Of a stretch of 25,871 bases of DNA, positions 7,194 to 14,858 are shown piece after piece. The DNA comes from Nocardioides sp. (GTDB lineage Bacteria > Actinomycetota > Actinomycetes > Propionibacteriales > Nocardioidaceae), in assembly GCA_031177735.1 (NCBI GenBank), contig JAPSKJ010000008.1, positions 1 through 25,871 of the forward strand. The letters are read 5' to 3'. A program made the translations under genes and the position numbers. Each line of letters opens with the position of its first letter. Position 1 is the stretch's first letter. Under the pieces are notes generated by a model. The model made no database searches and had not been told where the DNA came from. It was given only the letters and a program-made list of their open reading frames with translations.

Positions 7194-8384
7194 GTGACAA
7201 AGACCGATTCGGGCGAGACCGGGACGACCCCGGTCGTCGGGTACGCCTATCCCTGGGACGTGATCGGCGATCCCACCTTCGTCGATCGCGCCAGGAGTCT
7301 CGGAGTCTCGAAGGTCGCGCTCGCTGCGGCCTACCACACGACCCGCGCCGCGACCCCCCTCCACCCGGCGCACCGGCTGGTCGAGGCGCGCAGCGCCGCG
7401 CTCTACCGACCGCTGCGTGCCGAGGCATGGGACGGCGCCCGGCTGGTGCCGGCCACCGCCGACTGGGTCGCGGCCGAGGACCCGTTCGGAGAGGCCGCCG
7501 CCATCGTCGCGGAGGCCGGGATCGAGGCCGCCGCCTGGATCGTGCTCACCCACTCCACGCGGCTCGGCGCGGCCAACCCCGACCTCGCCGTGGTGAACTG
7601 CTTCGACGAGTCCTACGCGTATGCGCTGTGCGCCCGTCACGAGGACGTCCGACGCTACGCGGAAACCCTCGCAGCTGAGGCCGTGCGCGGTACTCCGGCC
7701 TCGACAGTGATCCTGGAGGCGTGCGGCCAGCTCGGGTTCACCCACGGCGGTCACCACGAGAAGACCGACGGTGCCTACGACGCCGCGGCCCAGCAGTTGC
7801 TCTCCATCTGCTGCTGCGCCGGCTGCCGCGCGGACTGGGCGCGCCGCGGGCTCGACCCTGACGAGACGGTCGAGGTGCTGCGCGCCGCCACGAGCGCCGC
7901 AGCGAAGGCCCGCCAGGTCCCTACGACGACACTGGACACGATCCTGGCTTCGCGTCACGCCGCCGCCGACGAACTCCGCCACCGGGTGATCGCTGCGGTG
8001 CGCGAGGCTGCACCCGATGTGGTCGAGGTCGCCCTGCACGCCCAGCCGGACCCGTGGGCCACCGGAGCCAACCCGGGTCTGACCCCGAGCGCCGCGGACG
8101 ATGTCGACGTCGTCATCGCCGCCTGTTGGCCGACCACCGAGACCTCGGTGGAGACCGGGCGCCGGCTGGCGGAGGCCGTCGCCGGCAAGGCGGTGGCCGC
8201 GGCATACGTCACGGTCCTTCCGCCCACTACCGAGGATGCCTTCGCTGGCCACGTGCAGGCCTTGGTCGCCGCCGGGATCGACCAGATCCACCTCTATCAC
8301 CTCGGTCTGGCGGGCGCGGACCGGCAACACCTGCTCGCCCAGGCCACCACGATCCCCACCACTGCCGCGACGAGGGAGGACTGA
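7194..8384 (+). CDS. Uncharacterised cytoplasmic TIM-barrel-like (glycosidase-like) protein in TRAP operon
   Basis: A 396-residue protein with no signal peptide or membrane segment, starting at GTG 7194 with AGGAG upstream. I recognise no named function. Features seen: a barrel-like opening (GYAYPWDVIGDPTFVDRARSLGVSKVAL), NCFDESYAYALCARH at 135-149, a conserved-looking acidic strand end LEACGQLGFTHGGHHEK (174-190), and a cysteine cluster CCCAGC at 206-211. The order strand, acidic residue, then CxxC-type cluster before a helix recalls GH10-like or glycoside-hydrolase-like TIM-barrel proteins, which often carry a cysteine pair there. Acting on a uronate, glycoside or sugar lactone is inference only. 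It is the first gene of the operon and lies five bases before dctQ. Confidence 0.6.
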   Translation: MTKTDSGETGTTPVVGYAYPWDVIGDPTFVDRARSLGVSKVALAAAYHTTRAATPLHPAHRLVEARSAALYRPLRAEAWDGARLVPATADWVAAEDPFGEAAAIVAEAGIEAAAWIVLTHSTRLGAANPDLAVVNCFDESYAYALCARHEDVRRYAETLAAEAVRGTPASTVILEACGQLGFTHGGHHEKTDGAYDAAAQQLLSICCCAGCRADWARRGLDPDETVEVLRAATSAAAKARQVPTTTLDTILASRHAAADELRHRVIAAVREAAPDVVEVALHAQPDPWATGANPGLTPSAADDVDVVIAACWPTTETSVETGRRLAEAVAGKAVAAAYVTVLPPTTEDAFAGHVQALVAAGIDQIHLYHLGLAGADRQHLLAQATTIPTTAATRED

Positions 8385-8388
8385 CCCG

Positions 8389-8913
8389 ATGAGAACGCTC
8401 AACGAGAACACCACCCTGAAGCGCATCTGGCGCGCCATCGACACGGTCTTCGAGGTCTTCTGCATCCTCTGCCTGGTCGCCACTCTGTTGATCGTGCTGT
8501 GGCAGGTCTTCAGCCGCGAGCTGCTGAGCAACTCCCCCAGCTGGAGCGAGGAGAGTGCCCGCATCCTGCTGGTCTGGATCGGCTTCCTCGGGGCCGCCAT
8601 CGGATTTCGCGAAGGCGCCCACATCGCGGTCACGTTTCTCGTGGACAAGTTCCCGGCGATGCTCCAGTCGGTGATCGACCGGGTGGTGCAGGTCCTGCTG
8701 CTGGCTTTCGGGCTCTTCCTGCTCGTCCAGGGCACCCAGTTCGTCATCGACGCCCAGGCGGCGTCGCTGCCCGGCACCGGGCTCCCCCGCAGTGTCCTCT
8801 ACCTCATGATGCCGGTCGTCGGCGCCATGCTCATCCTCTACACCTGCCTCCAGGCCTTCGGCGTCAGCACCCAGCGCTACGCCGAGTCTGACGACGTGGC
8901 CGAGCTCGTCTGA
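8389..8913 (+). CDS. dctQ: TRAP transporter small membrane subunit DctQ
   Basis: A 174-residue DctQ-type subunit with four hydrophobic segments, near residues 17-40, 55-75, 90-112 and 130-155. The family signature is clear: VLWQVFSRELLSNSPSWSEESARILLVWIGFLGAAIGFREGAHI. The W-SEE-AR motif precedes the second helix. ATG at 8389 follows GGGAGGA at eight bases, and the frame upstream of it is only a shadow of the previous gene. DctQ bridges the DctM channel in a TRAP secondary transporter driven by a sodium gradient. It lies between the TIM-barrel-like gene and dctM with gaps of 4 and 22 bases. Confidence 0.92.
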   Translation: MRTLNENTTLKRIWRAIDTVFEVFCILCLVATLLIVLWQVFSRELLSNSPSWSEESARILLVWIGFLGAAIGFREGAHIAVTFLVDKFPAMLQSVIDRVVQVLLLAFGLFLLVQGTQFVIDAQAASLPGTGLPRSVLYLMMPVVGAMLILYTCLQAFGVSTQRYAESDDVAELV

Positions 8914-8935
8914 GCCGACGAAAGCCGAGACCTCC

Positions 8936-10231
8936 ATGCCTATCGATCCTCTTGCCATCACCATCCTGCTCGGTGGCTTCATCGCCCTGATCCTGCTACG
9001 CGTCCCGGTAGCCCTGGCCCTCGCCCTGGCCGCCCTGTTCGAGGCCCTCTACATCGGCCTTCCGCTGACCGTCGTGGGCCAGCGGATGGTCGCCGGGCTC
9101 GACACCTTCGCCCTGCTCGCCATCCCGTTCTTCATCCTCGGCGGCGAGATCATGGGCGCTGGCGGCATCTCGCGGCGGCTGATCGCGCTGGCCGGCCTGC
9201 TCGTCGGCTGGGTCCGCGGCGGTCTCGGGATGGTCAACATCGGCGCGAGCACCTTCTTCGGCGCTCTGTCCGGCTCATCGGTCGCGGACGTCTCCGCGAT
9301 CGGCTCGGTGACCATCCCGATGATGAAGAAGCGTGGCTACGACACCGACTACGCCGTCGCGGTCACCGTGTCCGGCGCCACGCAGGCGGTCATGATCCCG
9401 CCGAGCCACAACCTGATCATCTACTCGATGGCGGCCGGCGGCGTCTCGATCGGCGCCCTGTTCACCGCCGGCATCCTTCCGGGGCTCCTGCTCGGCACGG
9501 CGCTGATGACCATGGCGTACGCCCTGGCGGTCAAGCGCGGATACCCGAAGGAGGAGCTGGTACCCCTCAGGGACGTGCCCAAGATCATCCGCGACGGGCT
9601 GCTCAGCCTGCTCATGCCGGTGATCATCCTCGGCGGGATCCTCAGCGGCCTCTTCACCGCGACCGAGTCCGCGGCGATCGCCTGCCTGTACGCCTTCATC
9701 CTGACCTTCTTCGTCTACCGCGACCTGCCCCTGAAGGCGATGGTCCCCATTCTGCAGAGCAGCCTGCGCACCCTCGGCGTGGTGCTGTTCATCATCGCGG
9801 CGGCCGGAGCGTTCGGCTACTTCCTGGCCTTCCTGCAGGTCCCGGCGATGGCCACCGACGCGCTGCTCGGGATCTCCGACAACGTCGTCGTGGTGCTGCT
9901 GCTGATCAACCTGCTGCTGCTCGCGCTCGGCGCGATCATGGACATGGCGCCGCTGATCGTGATCATGACGCCGATCCTGCTTCCCGTAGCCACTGGTCTC
10001 GGCATGGACCCGGTCCAGTTCGGGATCATGCTTGTCCTCAACCTGGCGATCGGGCTGATCACCCCGCCGGTCGGCAACGTCCTGTTCGTCGGCTGCGCGA
10101 TCGGGCGTACGTCCATCGAGAACGTCATCAAGACGGTCTGCCTCTTCCTGATCCCGATGCTCGTCACTCTTCTGCTGATCACCTTCGTCCCGTTCTTCTC
10201 ACTCGCCCTCCCCGATGCGCTCGGACAGTAG
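8936..10231 (+). CDS. dctM: TRAP transporter large membrane subunit DctM
   Basis: A 431-residue DctM family (ion-transporter superfamily) permease with about twelve membrane segments. Characteristic stretches include RVPVALALALAAL near the start, IPFFILGGEIMGAGGISRRLI, FGALSGSSVADVSAIGSVTIPMMKKRGYD, the PPSHNLIIYSMAAGGVSIGALFTAGILPG region, and LITPPVGNVLFVGCAIG near the C terminus. Length and motifs are full-size, and nothing is missing. The start at 8936 has a weak ribosome site, so coupling to dctQ is likely. It forms the translocation path for the acidic sugar bound by DctP (10254-11309). Confidence 0.95.
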   Translation: MPIDPLAITILLGGFIALILLRVPVALALALAALFEALYIGLPLTVVGQRMVAGLDTFALLAIPFFILGGEIMGAGGISRRLIALAGLLVGWVRGGLGMVNIGASTFFGALSGSSVADVSAIGSVTIPMMKKRGYDTDYAVAVTVSGATQAVMIPPSHNLIIYSMAAGGVSIGALFTAGILPGLLLGTALMTMAYALAVKRGYPKEELVPLRDVPKIIRDGLLSLLMPVIILGGILSGLFTATESAAIACLYAFILTFFVYRDLPLKAMVPILQSSLRTLGVVLFIIAAAGAFGYFLAFLQVPAMATDALLGISDNVVVVLLLINLLLLALGAIMDMAPLIVIMTPILLPVATGLGMDPVQFGIMLVLNLAIGLITPPVGNVLFVGCAIGRTSIENVIKTVCLFLIPMLVTLLLITFVPFFSLALPDALGQ

Positions 10232-10253
10232 TCACCCTCGAAAGGAACCAACC

Positions 10254-11309
10254 ATGAACACCTCCGCCAACCAGCCGCTAACGCGGCGCTCCCTGTTCAA
10301 GGCCGGCGCCTTCGGCGCCGCCGCGGTCACCGGCGGCCTCGCCCTCAGCGCCTGCGGTGGAGGATCTCTCCGCGGCAGCGGCGGCGACGGCGGAGGCGGC
10401 TCGAAGACCTTCAAGCTGGCCGAGACCCACCCCGACAACTACCCGACCACCCTGGGCGACAAGAAGTTCGCCGAGCTGGCCGAGCAGTACACCGACGGCC
10501 GGATCAAGATCCAGGTCTATCCCAACGCCCAGTTGGGCGAGGAGTCCGACGCGATCGAGCAGGTCCAGATGGGCTCGATCGAGATGACCCGGATCAGCTC
10601 GGCACCGATGGGCGAGTTCGTGCCCGCGATGGGGCTGTTCAGCCTCCCGTACCTCTTCGATGACTCCGACCACCTGTGGCGCTTCCTCGAGAGCGACAGC
10701 GGCAAGAAGCTGCTCGGCGAGGTGGAAGGCGCCGGCTTCAAGGGGCTGGGCTACTTCGACCCAGGTGCCCGCAGCTTCTACACCTCCAAGAGGCCCATCA
10801 AGGCGCCGGCCGACGTCAAGGGGCTCAAGATCCGGGTCCAGGAGTCGCAGGTGCAGATCGACTTCATCAAGGCGCTGGGCGGCTCGCCCACTCCAATGGA
10901 CTACGGCGAGGTCTACAGCTCGCTGCAGAGCGGGCTGCTCGACGGTGCCGAGAACAACGAGCCGTCCTACTACTCCGCCTCCCACTACGAGGTCGCGAAG
11001 AACTACACCCTCGACCGGCACATGCGCGTCGCCGAGGTGCTCCTGATCAACAAGGACGTCTGGGACGGGCTCTCCAGCGAGGACCAGGACGCCCTCCAGA
11101 AGGCCGCGGACGAGGCCGCGCCGTTCCAGCGTGAGAAGTGGGACGCCCAGGTCGAGACCGACCTGGAGAAGCTGCGCGCCGCGGGCGTCACGATCACTGA
11201 GATCAGTGATCTCACTCCCTGGCGCGAGGCGACCCAGTCGGTCATCGACAAGCACGGTGCCGATCTCGGCGAGTACCTCGACGCTGTCGAAGAGCTCCGC
11301 TCCGCCTGA
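10254..11309 (+). CDS. dctP: TRAP transporter substrate-binding lipoprotein DctP (hexuronate-type)
   Basis: A 351-residue extracytoplasmic binding protein. The N terminus combines a twin-arginine motif (TRRSLFKAG, RR 11-12) with a lipobox LSAC (Cys34), so it is likely a Tat-exported lipoprotein, common in actinomycetes. A Gly/Ser linker precedes the DctP fold (FKLAETHPDNYPTTLGDKKFAEL). Typical DctP marks are LPYLFDD, GLKIRVQESQ with the carboxylate-binding Arg, PMDYGEVYSSLQSGLLDGAENN, and SHYEVAKNYTLDRH. The last is frequent in hexuronate-binding members. ATG 10254 follows AAAGGAA. Linkage to udh makes glucuronate or galacturonate the likely ligand (inference). Confidence 0.92.
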   Translation: MNTSANQPLTRRSLFKAGAFGAAAVTGGLALSACGGGSLRGSGGDGGGGSKTFKLAETHPDNYPTTLGDKKFAELAEQYTDGRIKIQVYPNAQLGEESDAIEQVQMGSIEMTRISSAPMGEFVPAMGLFSLPYLFDDSDHLWRFLESDSGKKLLGEVEGAGFKGLGYFDPGARSFYTSKRPIKAPADVKGLKIRVQESQVQIDFIKALGGSPTPMDYGEVYSSLQSGLLDGAENNEPSYYSASHYEVAKNYTLDRHMRVAEVLLINKDVWDGLSSEDQDALQKAADEAAPFQREKWDAQVETDLEKLRAAGVTITEISDLTPWREATQSVIDKHGADLGEYLDAVEELRSA

Positions 11310-11335
11310 AACTCGTCGCTCAACCGGAAGGAACC

Positions 11336-12172
11336 ATGACCGAGACCGTACTCATCACCGGCGCTAACGGCGTCGTCGGGCGGCTGATGCGCCCGCGCCT
11401 GGCCCGCGAGGGCCGCACCCTGCGCCTGTTGGACGTCGTCCGTCCCCAGCCCGCCGCCGAGGGCGAGGCCGTCGAGATCATCGAAGCGTCGGTGACCGAC
11501 GAGGTCGCGATGCGCGCTGCGTGTGAAGGGGCGGACGCGATCATCCACCTCGGCGGCATCAGCGTCGAGGCCCCCTGGGCCGACATCCTCTCCGTCAACA
11601 TCGACGGCACCCGGGTGGTCCTGGAGGCCGCCCGGGACGCCGGGGTCCGTCGCGTCGTGCTGGCCTCCAGCAACCATGCGACCGGCTTCTACGATCTCGA
11701 GACGGTGTCAACGGATGGGCCCGAGGGCGGGCTTCCGGCGAACGCCTTCCCCCGGCCCGACACCTATTACGGTGTCAGCAAGGTCGCGATGGAGGCCCTC
11801 GGGAGCCTCTTCCACGACCGCTACGGCATCGACGTGACCGCGGTGCGGATCGGCTCCTGCTTCGAGCAGCCGTGGGACCGTCGCTCGCTGTGGACCTGGA
11901 TGTCCCCCGACGACGGCGCCCGCCTCCTCGAGGCCTGCTTGGCCATCCCAGAGCCCGGCTTCCGGGTGGTGTGGGGCATCTCCCGCAACACCCGCAACTG
12001 GTGGTCGTTGGAGGCCGGCGAGGCGATCGGCTACCACCCGCAGGACGACTCCGAGGTGTACGCCGCGGAGCTGCTCGGTGACGCCGTCGACGACGGCCCG
12101 CAGGGGCCCGACGAGCGGCTCGCCGGCGGGAAGTTCTGCTTCACCCCGCTCGGGGAGCATCAGCAGAAGTAG
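11336..12172 (+). CDS. udh: Uronate dehydrogenase (NAD-dependent)
   Basis: A 278-residue extended SDR enzyme that oxidises D-glucuronate or D-galacturonate to the aldarolactone with NAD. Rossmann motif GANGVVG (G9, G12, G15), then HLGGISVEAPW, VVLASSNHATGFY (SSN at 111-113), catalytic Tyr-Lys YGVSK (Y145, K149), and RIGSCFEQPWDRRSLWTWMSPDD, a stretch highly typical of Udh. The length is close to other bacterial Udh. ATG 11336 has GGAAGGAA directly upstream. It is the last gene of the TRAP operon and is followed by a strong hairpin terminator. It feeds aldarate to GudD and probably to the GalrD-like enzyme. Confidence 0.95.
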   Translation: MTETVLITGANGVVGRLMRPRLAREGRTLRLLDVVRPQPAAEGEAVEIIEASVTDEVAMRAACEGADAIIHLGGISVEAPWADILSVNIDGTRVVLEAARDAGVRRVVLASSNHATGFYDLETVSTDGPEGGLPANAFPRPDTYYGVSKVAMEALGSLFHDRYGIDVTAVRIGSCFEQPWDRRSLWTWMSPDDGARLLEACLAIPEPGFRVVWGISRNTRNWWSLEAGEAIGYHPQDDSEVYAAELLGDAVDDGPQGPDERLAGGKFCFTPLGEHQQK

Positions 12173-12229
12173 GAGACCGTGGGTGGGTGGCGGCAGGCGC
12201 CCTCACCGCGCGATCTGCAAGACCTAGGG

Positions 12230-12265
12230 GAACGGGTGGCCCGGCGACCGCCGGGCCACCCGTTC
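12230..12265. terminator. Bidirectional hairpin terminator between udh and pectate lyase gene
   Basis: A perfect 16-base-pair stem (GAACGGGTGGCCCGGC, loop GACC) is followed on the plus strand by TGCTTCCTC, a weak T-rich tail. It sits 58 bases after the udh stop and 15 bases from the stop of the convergent gene, so it probably ends both transcripts. Confidence 0.85.
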
Positions 12266-12280
12266 TGCTTCCTCATCTGA

Positions 12281-14110
12281 TCAGGAGGCGGCGGCGCGGA
12301 TGAGCGTGCCGAGGTTCTCGACGAAGGTCTCGGTGGTGATCAGCTGGGGCGGCGCGGTCGGCTGGTAGGGCGGCACAGCGGGCGGGTTGTCGGACGGGTA
12401 GGGCGAGGTGTCGAAGATGTCCCCGACATGCTTGCTCATGTAGGCCTTCCCGTCGTAGGGGTGCGTGGTCCCCGGGCCGCGAAACGGGTTGGTGACCGCC
12501 TCGGCCGCGGAGAGCCAGTAGCCCTTCTCCCCCAGGTCGGCGATCACCGCCGCCACCTCGGCATCCGAAGGCGCATCGACGGTGTGGTCCGTCTCGCGCA
12601 GCAGCTCGAGCAGGCTCAGGTCGTGCAGGGAGAAGAACGGCGGCAGGTCGTAGGACCCCCCTGGGGTCATCGGGGAACGCGCCACCAGGTCGGCGACCTC
12701 GGCGTCGGAGAGCGAGCGCAGCCGGTCGTACTCGATACGCAGGCGTGACTCCGCCACCGAACGGCCGCCGGAGTAGTGGCTGAGCGTGTCGTGGTGGTCG
12801 TAGTCGTAGTAGTAGGCCCCGTTGTTGACGTTGGAGCCGAATCGGTGCACGAACAGCGCCCGGTTGCTGCCCTCCTCGACGAAGGTGGGATGGGTCCGGC
12901 TCGCGATCAGCGGGTTCTCGGCCCGTTGCTGGTCGGTCAGCCGGCAGCTCGCCAGCCAGTCCAGGGCCGCTGGGACGCCGTCCAGGAACGTGCGGTCGCC
13001 GGTGAGCTGGAAGTAGGTGAACAGCTGCTCGATGTTGGTTTGGGTGGTGTGCGTGGTCAGCGCGCGCGGCTCGTAGGAGCGACCGGACGCCACCGCGCCC
13101 GCCGGACGCCCGTCGAGGTCCTCGGCGAGGTGCTGGAGGCCCCAGCCGGCCTGGGGTGCGGGCTGCTGCATGCGGCGTACGCACTCCATGGCTCGACGCA
13201 CGGGCTCGATGAGGTCGTCGCGGCCCAGGGAGACGACACACATCAGCAGGAGCTTGATGTTCTCGCCGAGCACGTTGTCGTTGAAGGTGACGTGCTGCGT
13301 GTAGTCGCCGTCGACCATCCCCGGCTTCGCGTCGGCGGGGAGCCAGGACGGGCGCGTGTCCGGCCACGGCATCTCGGTGGTCGCGTTGGCGTCGACGGGC
13401 CAGCGCTGTGGCCAGCCGCCGTCACCGACGCCCCCGCTGATCTGGGCGTCGGTGATGAAGCCGATCACCTTCGCGAGGGACCTCTTGAAGCCCCGGTCGC
13501 GCGGGTCGATCAGGTGCAGCCGCAGGATCAGCTGCCCGGCGGTCGAGGTGGCCGCGTCGTCGAAGGTGGAGTTGTCGTAGAGGTGCTGGAACTCCTCCAG
13601 CCGCCAACCGTTGATCCCGATCGACTCGTACCACCGCTTCAGCGACTTCGCGCCCGCGAAGTCGTGAATGTAGTTCCAGCCGCCCTCGGGACGCTGGGCG
13701 CGGACGAGCGCGCGGCCGGTGCGGCGCGCTGCGTGGAGGAACCGCTTCTCACCCGTGGCGACGTACGCGTCGAGCAGTGCGTGCCCGACGGTCGGGGTCC
13801 CCGGCGGCTGCACCCAGCACATGGTGCGCCGAGCCTCCATCTCGCCCCAGGTGAGCGACAGGTCGGGGCGGTAGCTCCAGACGTAGGCGCCCTCGTAGGA
13901 GACCTTCTCGTCCATGTAGGCAGCGGCCCGGAGCATCGCGTCGCGGACGCCTCGTGCGGAGCTCCCCTTCGCGGCCGTGGCAGGGGTGGCGAGCCCGGCC
14001 GCGGTGACGCCGCTCGCGGCGCCGATCAGCGTTCCGGCTGCTGCTGACTGGACGAGCCGGCGGCGGCTCATCATCGATGTCGGAGAGAATTCCTGTGGGA
14101 GTCGATTCAT
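12281..14110 (-). CDS. Exported pectate lyase, polysaccharide lyase family 10-like
   Basis: A 609-residue secreted protein. The N terminus carries a twin-arginine signal (SRRRLVQSAAAGTLIG, residues 15-30) ending near ATPATAAKG. PL10-like features, in order: GGWPQRWP (231-238), HVTFNDNVLGENIKLLL (273-289), GWGLQHLAEDLDGRPAG (322-338) and GRSYEPRAL (343-351), whose Arg344 matches the position of the catalytic Arg of PL10 enzymes. Then comes LTGDRTFLDGVPAALDWL. It is longer than the core catalytic domain, with extra sequence at both ends. The start could be ATG 14110 or the tandem ATGs at 14074/14071; none has an ideal ribosome site. Expected action is calcium-dependent beta-elimination of polygalacturonate outside the cell, consistent with the neighbouring uronate genes. 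Confidence 0.8.
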   Translation of the reverse strand: MNRLPQEFSPTSMMSRRRLVQSAAAGTLIGAASGVTAAGLATPATAAKGSSARGVRDAMLRAAAYMDEKVSYEGAYVWSYRPDLSLTWGEMEARRTMCWVQPPGTPTVGHALLDAYVATGEKRFLHAARRTGRALVRAQRPEGGWNYIHDFAGAKSLKRWYESIGINGWRLEEFQHLYDNSTFDDAATSTAGQLILRLHLIDPRDRGFKRSLAKVIGFITDAQISGGVGDGGWPQRWPVDANATTEMPWPDTRPSWLPADAKPGMVDGDYTQHVTFNDNVLGENIKLLLMCVVSLGRDDLIEPVRRAMECVRRMQQPAPQAGWGLQHLAEDLDGRPAGAVASGRSYEPRALTTHTTQTNIEQLFTYFQLTGDRTFLDGVPAALDWLASCRLTDQQRAENPLIASRTHPTFVEEGSNRALFVHRFGSNVNNGAYYYDYDHHDTLSHYSGGRSVAESRLRIEYDRLRSLSDAEVADLVARSPMTPGGSYDLPPFFSLHDLSLLELLRETDHTVDAPSDAEVAAVIADLGEKGYWLSAAEAVTNPFRGPGTTHPYDGKAYMSKHVGDIFDTSPYPSDNPPAVPPYQPTAPPQLITTETFVENLGTLIRAAAS

Positions 14111-14128
14111 CCCTCGATCGTGACGGGG

Positions 14129-14171
14129 CTCACATGACGCCGCCAATACCGATCCAGACTCACATGATGCC
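14129..14171. repeat. Two direct repeats 30 bases apart upstream of the pectate lyase gene
   Basis: CTCACATGACGCC (14129-14141) and CTCACATGATGCC (14159-14171) differ by one base and start exactly 30 bases apart, about three helical turns, on one face of the DNA. They lie in the 73-base gap between the pectate lyase start and the stop of the GntR gene. They are candidate binding sites for a regulator of the lyase; which protein binds is unknown. Confidence 0.5.
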
Positions 14172-14183
14172 ACCGGGGCAACG

Positions 14184-14858
14184 TCACCGCAGCCGCCGAC
14201 GCGTGTTGCCCAGGTGGACCCGCATCGCCGCGCGCGCGGTCTCGGCGTCGCCGGCGATGACGGCCGCGGCGACGTTGTCGTGCTCGCGTCGGACCCGCTC
14301 GACATGGGCGGCGTCGGTGAGCGAGAACTCCTCGGGCAGCCGGGTGCGCGGCAGCATGATCATCATCGGACCCAGCGAGTCGAGCAGGTCCACGTAGAAC
14401 CGGTTGCCGGTGGCCGCCGCGACGGCCCGGTGGAAGGCGAAGTCGGCTTCGACCGCCTCCTCCGGGCCCGCCGCGGTGAACGCCTCCAGCGCCTCGCGCA
14501 CCGCCTCGGCCTCCGCCGGCGAGCGGCGCGCCGCGGCCAGGTAGGCCGCCTCGCTCTCGATGCCCATCCGGAAGTCGACCATGGCCAGCACGTCGGCCTG
14601 CGACCGGATGGCCGAGGCCTCGACGGTGAACGAGGTCGGCTCGGGCACCGCCAGCACGAACGAGCCGCGACCCTGGAAGGTCTCCACGAGGCCCTCGGCC
14701 CGCAACCGGGTCACCGCCTCGCGGACCACGGTCCGCGAGACGCCGTACTCCTCGATCAGCTCGGCCTCGGACGGGAGCTTGACCCCCGGTCCGAGCGAGC
14801 CGTCGAGGATGCGCGCCTTCAGCCCGGCGACGACCGTCTGGGCGAGCGTGGTGGTCAC
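14184..14858 (-). CDS. GntR-family regulator, FadR (FCD) subfamily
   Basis: A 224-residue repressor-type regulator. The GntR winged helix is at about 3-70 (GVKLPSEAELIEEYGVSRTVVREAVTRLRAEGLVETFQGRGSFV). The FCD effector domain is at about 85-215, with metal-binding residues D139 and H143 (EADFAFHRAV), H193 (RREHDNV) and H215 (RVHLGN). The start is GTG 14858, whose GTGA overlaps the stop of the GalrD-like gene (14855-14857), so both are made from one transcript and the regulator is autoregulated if it binds 15999-16031. FCD regulators commonly sense carboxylic acids; here a sugar acid such as galactarate is likely (inference). Confidence 0.92.
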   Translation of the reverse strand: MTTTLAQTVVAGLKARILDGSLGPGVKLPSEAELIEEYGVSRTVVREAVTRLRAEGLVETFQGRGSFVLAVPEPTSFTVEASAIRSQADVLAMVDFRMGIESEAAYLAAARRSPAEAEAVREALEAFTAAGPEEAVEADFAFHRAVAAATGNRFYVDLLDSLGPMMIMLPRTRLPEEFSLTDAAHVERVRREHDNVAAAVIAGDAETARAAMRVHLGNTRRRLR

